Below, piece by piece: positions 5,125 through 6,236 of a stretch of DNA of 6,236 nt. Each line of letters starts with the position of its first letter. The stretch's first letter is position 1. The notes under the pieces are model-generated. The model did not search any database. It was not told the DNA's origin and worked only from the letters and a program-made list of their open reading frames with translations. The position numbers were made by a program, and so were the translations under genes. Origin of the DNA: Armatimonadota bacterium (lineage in GTDB: Bacteria > Armatimonadota > JAAZEB01); contig DUUU01000337.1 of assembly GCA_012841485.1 (NCBI GenBank), positions 1 through 6,236 of the forward strand. Direction: 5' to 3'.

Positions 5125-6236
5125 GCCTGCCATCGGTACACATGGACGCCATAGGGCGCGAAGGTATCCTCCAGGAAGCCGCCACGCGGGGAGAGAGCGC
5201 GCTCCTCAAAGAGGCATTCCACCCTCTGGCCCAGTCCGAGCACGCGGAGGCGCGCTTTCACGTTTTCGGCGCTCGAGCTCGCCGCGAAGAGGTAGGTGAA
5301 GCCGTCGTGCCTGCGCACCATCGTGCTGATGGAGGGGTAGCCCAAGGCATCGCGTGCTGGTCCGGCCACCACTTCGCAGGCCACCTTCACTCCGGGATCG
5401 CGCTCGACCAGAACGTTCTGGAGCTGCGCCAGTTCGCCGGCCACCCGCTTCAAATTGGCCCAGACCCGAGGGTCGTGGGTGGCCCCGTGGTTCTTGCCGT
5501 GGCCGCCGTAGGTGTAGTAGGTCATCCCGGTTGCCCCGTGGATGAGCGACAGGTAGGTCATCGCGCGCACCTCGGCGTCGGTCGGATACCGCGGCCACCC
5601 CCAGCCCTCGAAGACCTGGACGATCGCCCAGATCGCCTTGCGGGTGGTGCCGGCGCGCTTCAGGTCGGCGGCAATGGTCTTCATGTCGCGAATGATGCGC
5701 GGCACCTGATCGGGCTCATCCCCTCGGATGGGATAGAGCTCCGGGAGGAAGCCGTCGGTAGACTCCACATAATCCGCGTAGCGAGAGCGCTCTGGAGGGC
5801 CGACCGGATCGGCCTGGATGGTGAGATGGGCCGGATCTATAGCGCGCACCGCCTGATGAACGCGGCGCAGCTCCTCGGATCCGATGTGGCTGGCGGTGTC
5901 GTCAGCCAGGTACCAGGCGAGGAGGGCGCTCTCGCCTTCTTCGGTGGCCACATCGATCAGAACGCTGGCCGGATCGCGTGTGTTGGCGCCCCCGCGCGCC
6001 GAGAGGAAGAGCTTGAACCCGTGACGGGTCGCCGCATCCAGGAACTCGCGAAACTCGCCGGTGCGCGCCGAATTGTAGGTGTGCGCCGTGTTGAAGCCGG
6101 CCTCCTTCAGCTCCTGAAACGCGCGGTCGAAGCTATTGCGGTTGTGCTCGCGCTTCCAAACCGCGTAGATACCGATAGGAAAGAACGGCTGGCCGTCGAT
6201 GAGCGTCACGCCATCATCGCGCAGGGTGACGATCCC
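5118..6236 (-). CDS. TIM-barrel glycosidase-like protein with C-terminal beta-sandwich, 5' end outside the window
   Basis: 372 residues are visible; the N-terminus lies beyond the right edge. The first visible residues, GIVTLRDDGVTLIDG then QPFFPIGIY, match the opening of a TIM-barrel family seen in glycan-degrading phyla (pattern 'DG-x-L-x-DG-K-P-FFPIGIY'). The GTG at 6207-6209 encodes the Val inside this motif and has no ribosome binding site, so it is not the start. Barrel landmarks in visible numbering: FQELKEAGFNTAHTY (40-54), LLAWYLADDTAS (105-116), FLPELYPI (163-170), AIWAIVQVFEG (201-211) and ATGMTYYTYGG (235-245). Residues about 280-372 form a beta-sandwich ending in the conserved FAPYGVHVYRW. 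Family members usually read LADEP where this one has LADDT, so the presumed acid/base Glu is Asp113. The missing part probably includes a signal peptide. The substrate cannot be named. Its GH123-like neighbour suggests a shared role in glycan breakdown. Confidence 0.85.
   Translation of the reverse strand, partial: GIVTLRDDGVTLIDGQPFFPIGIYAVWKREHNRNSFDRAFQELKEAGFNTAHTYNSARTGEFREFLDAATRHGFKLFLSARGGANTRDPASVLIDVATEEGESALLAWYLADDTASHIGSEELRRVHQAVRAIDPAHLTIQADPVGPPERSRYADYVESTDGFLPELYPIRGDEPDQVPRIIRDMKTIAADLKRAGTTRKAIWAIVQVFEGWGWPRYPTDAEVRAMTYLSLIHGATGMTYYTYGGHGKNHGATHDPRVWANLKRVAGELAQLQNVLVERDPGVKVACEVVAGPARDALGYPSISTMVRRHDGFTYLFAASSSAENVKARLRVLGLGQRVECLFEERALSPRGGFLEDTFAPYGVHVYRWQAP

Noticed and set aside
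1..6236. Defence system, CRISPR array, mobile element or RNA gene
   Set aside because: No spaced repeats, transposase or integrase motifs, tRNA-like folds or defence domains were seen. All coding space is taken by the three secreted or glycan-related genes.

Overview
The window is GC-rich, densely coding bacterial DNA with three genes, all on the minus strand. Transcription runs from the right edge to the left, in the order: TIM-barrel glycosidase-like protein (cut by the right edge), then a secreted GH123/DUF4091-type glycoside hydrolase, then a secreted DUF4139 protein. The long open frames on the plus strand look like GC-driven shadows of these genes. Large secreted proteins built on GH123 (DUF4091) and on the 'DG-x-x-L-I-DG-x-P-FFPIGIY' TIM barrel are common in Planctomycetota, Armatimonadota, Verrucomicrobiota and similar glycan-degrading phyla. 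With the high GC this fits Armatimonadota or Planctomycetota best, but no marker gene is present and the placement is inference.

Right part (5118-6236): the C-terminal part, probably most, of a TIM-barrel glycosidase-like protein with a C-terminal beta-sandwich. Its reading frame stays open to the window edge and matches the family upstream of the only in-frame GTG, so the true start lies outside. A 124-base gap (4994-5117) with a small inverted repeat and a usable ribosome binding site leads to the next gene.

Centre (2459-4993): an 844-residue exported protein with a beta-sandwich N-terminal domain, a charged helical spacer and a GH123-like catalytic half that keeps the adjacent Asp-Glu pair. 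A strong GC-rich hairpin lies 8 bases after its stop codon.

Left part (34-2458): a 391-base non-coding leader, holding that hairpin, a short palindrome and a structured segment just before the start codon, followed by a 677-residue exported DUF4139 protein with a C-terminal coiled coil. Bases 1-33 after its stop hold nothing recognisable.

The first two genes probably form one transcription unit for breaking down or modifying extracellular or periplasmic glycan. The DUF4139 gene may be transcribed separately, because a hairpin and a long leader separate it from them. I see no mobile element, CRISPR array, RNA gene or defence module. The points most worth checking are the Asp-Asp in place of the usual Asp-Glu in the TIM-barrel protein, the three-part architecture of the GH123-like enzyme, and the leader structure of the DUF4139 gene.
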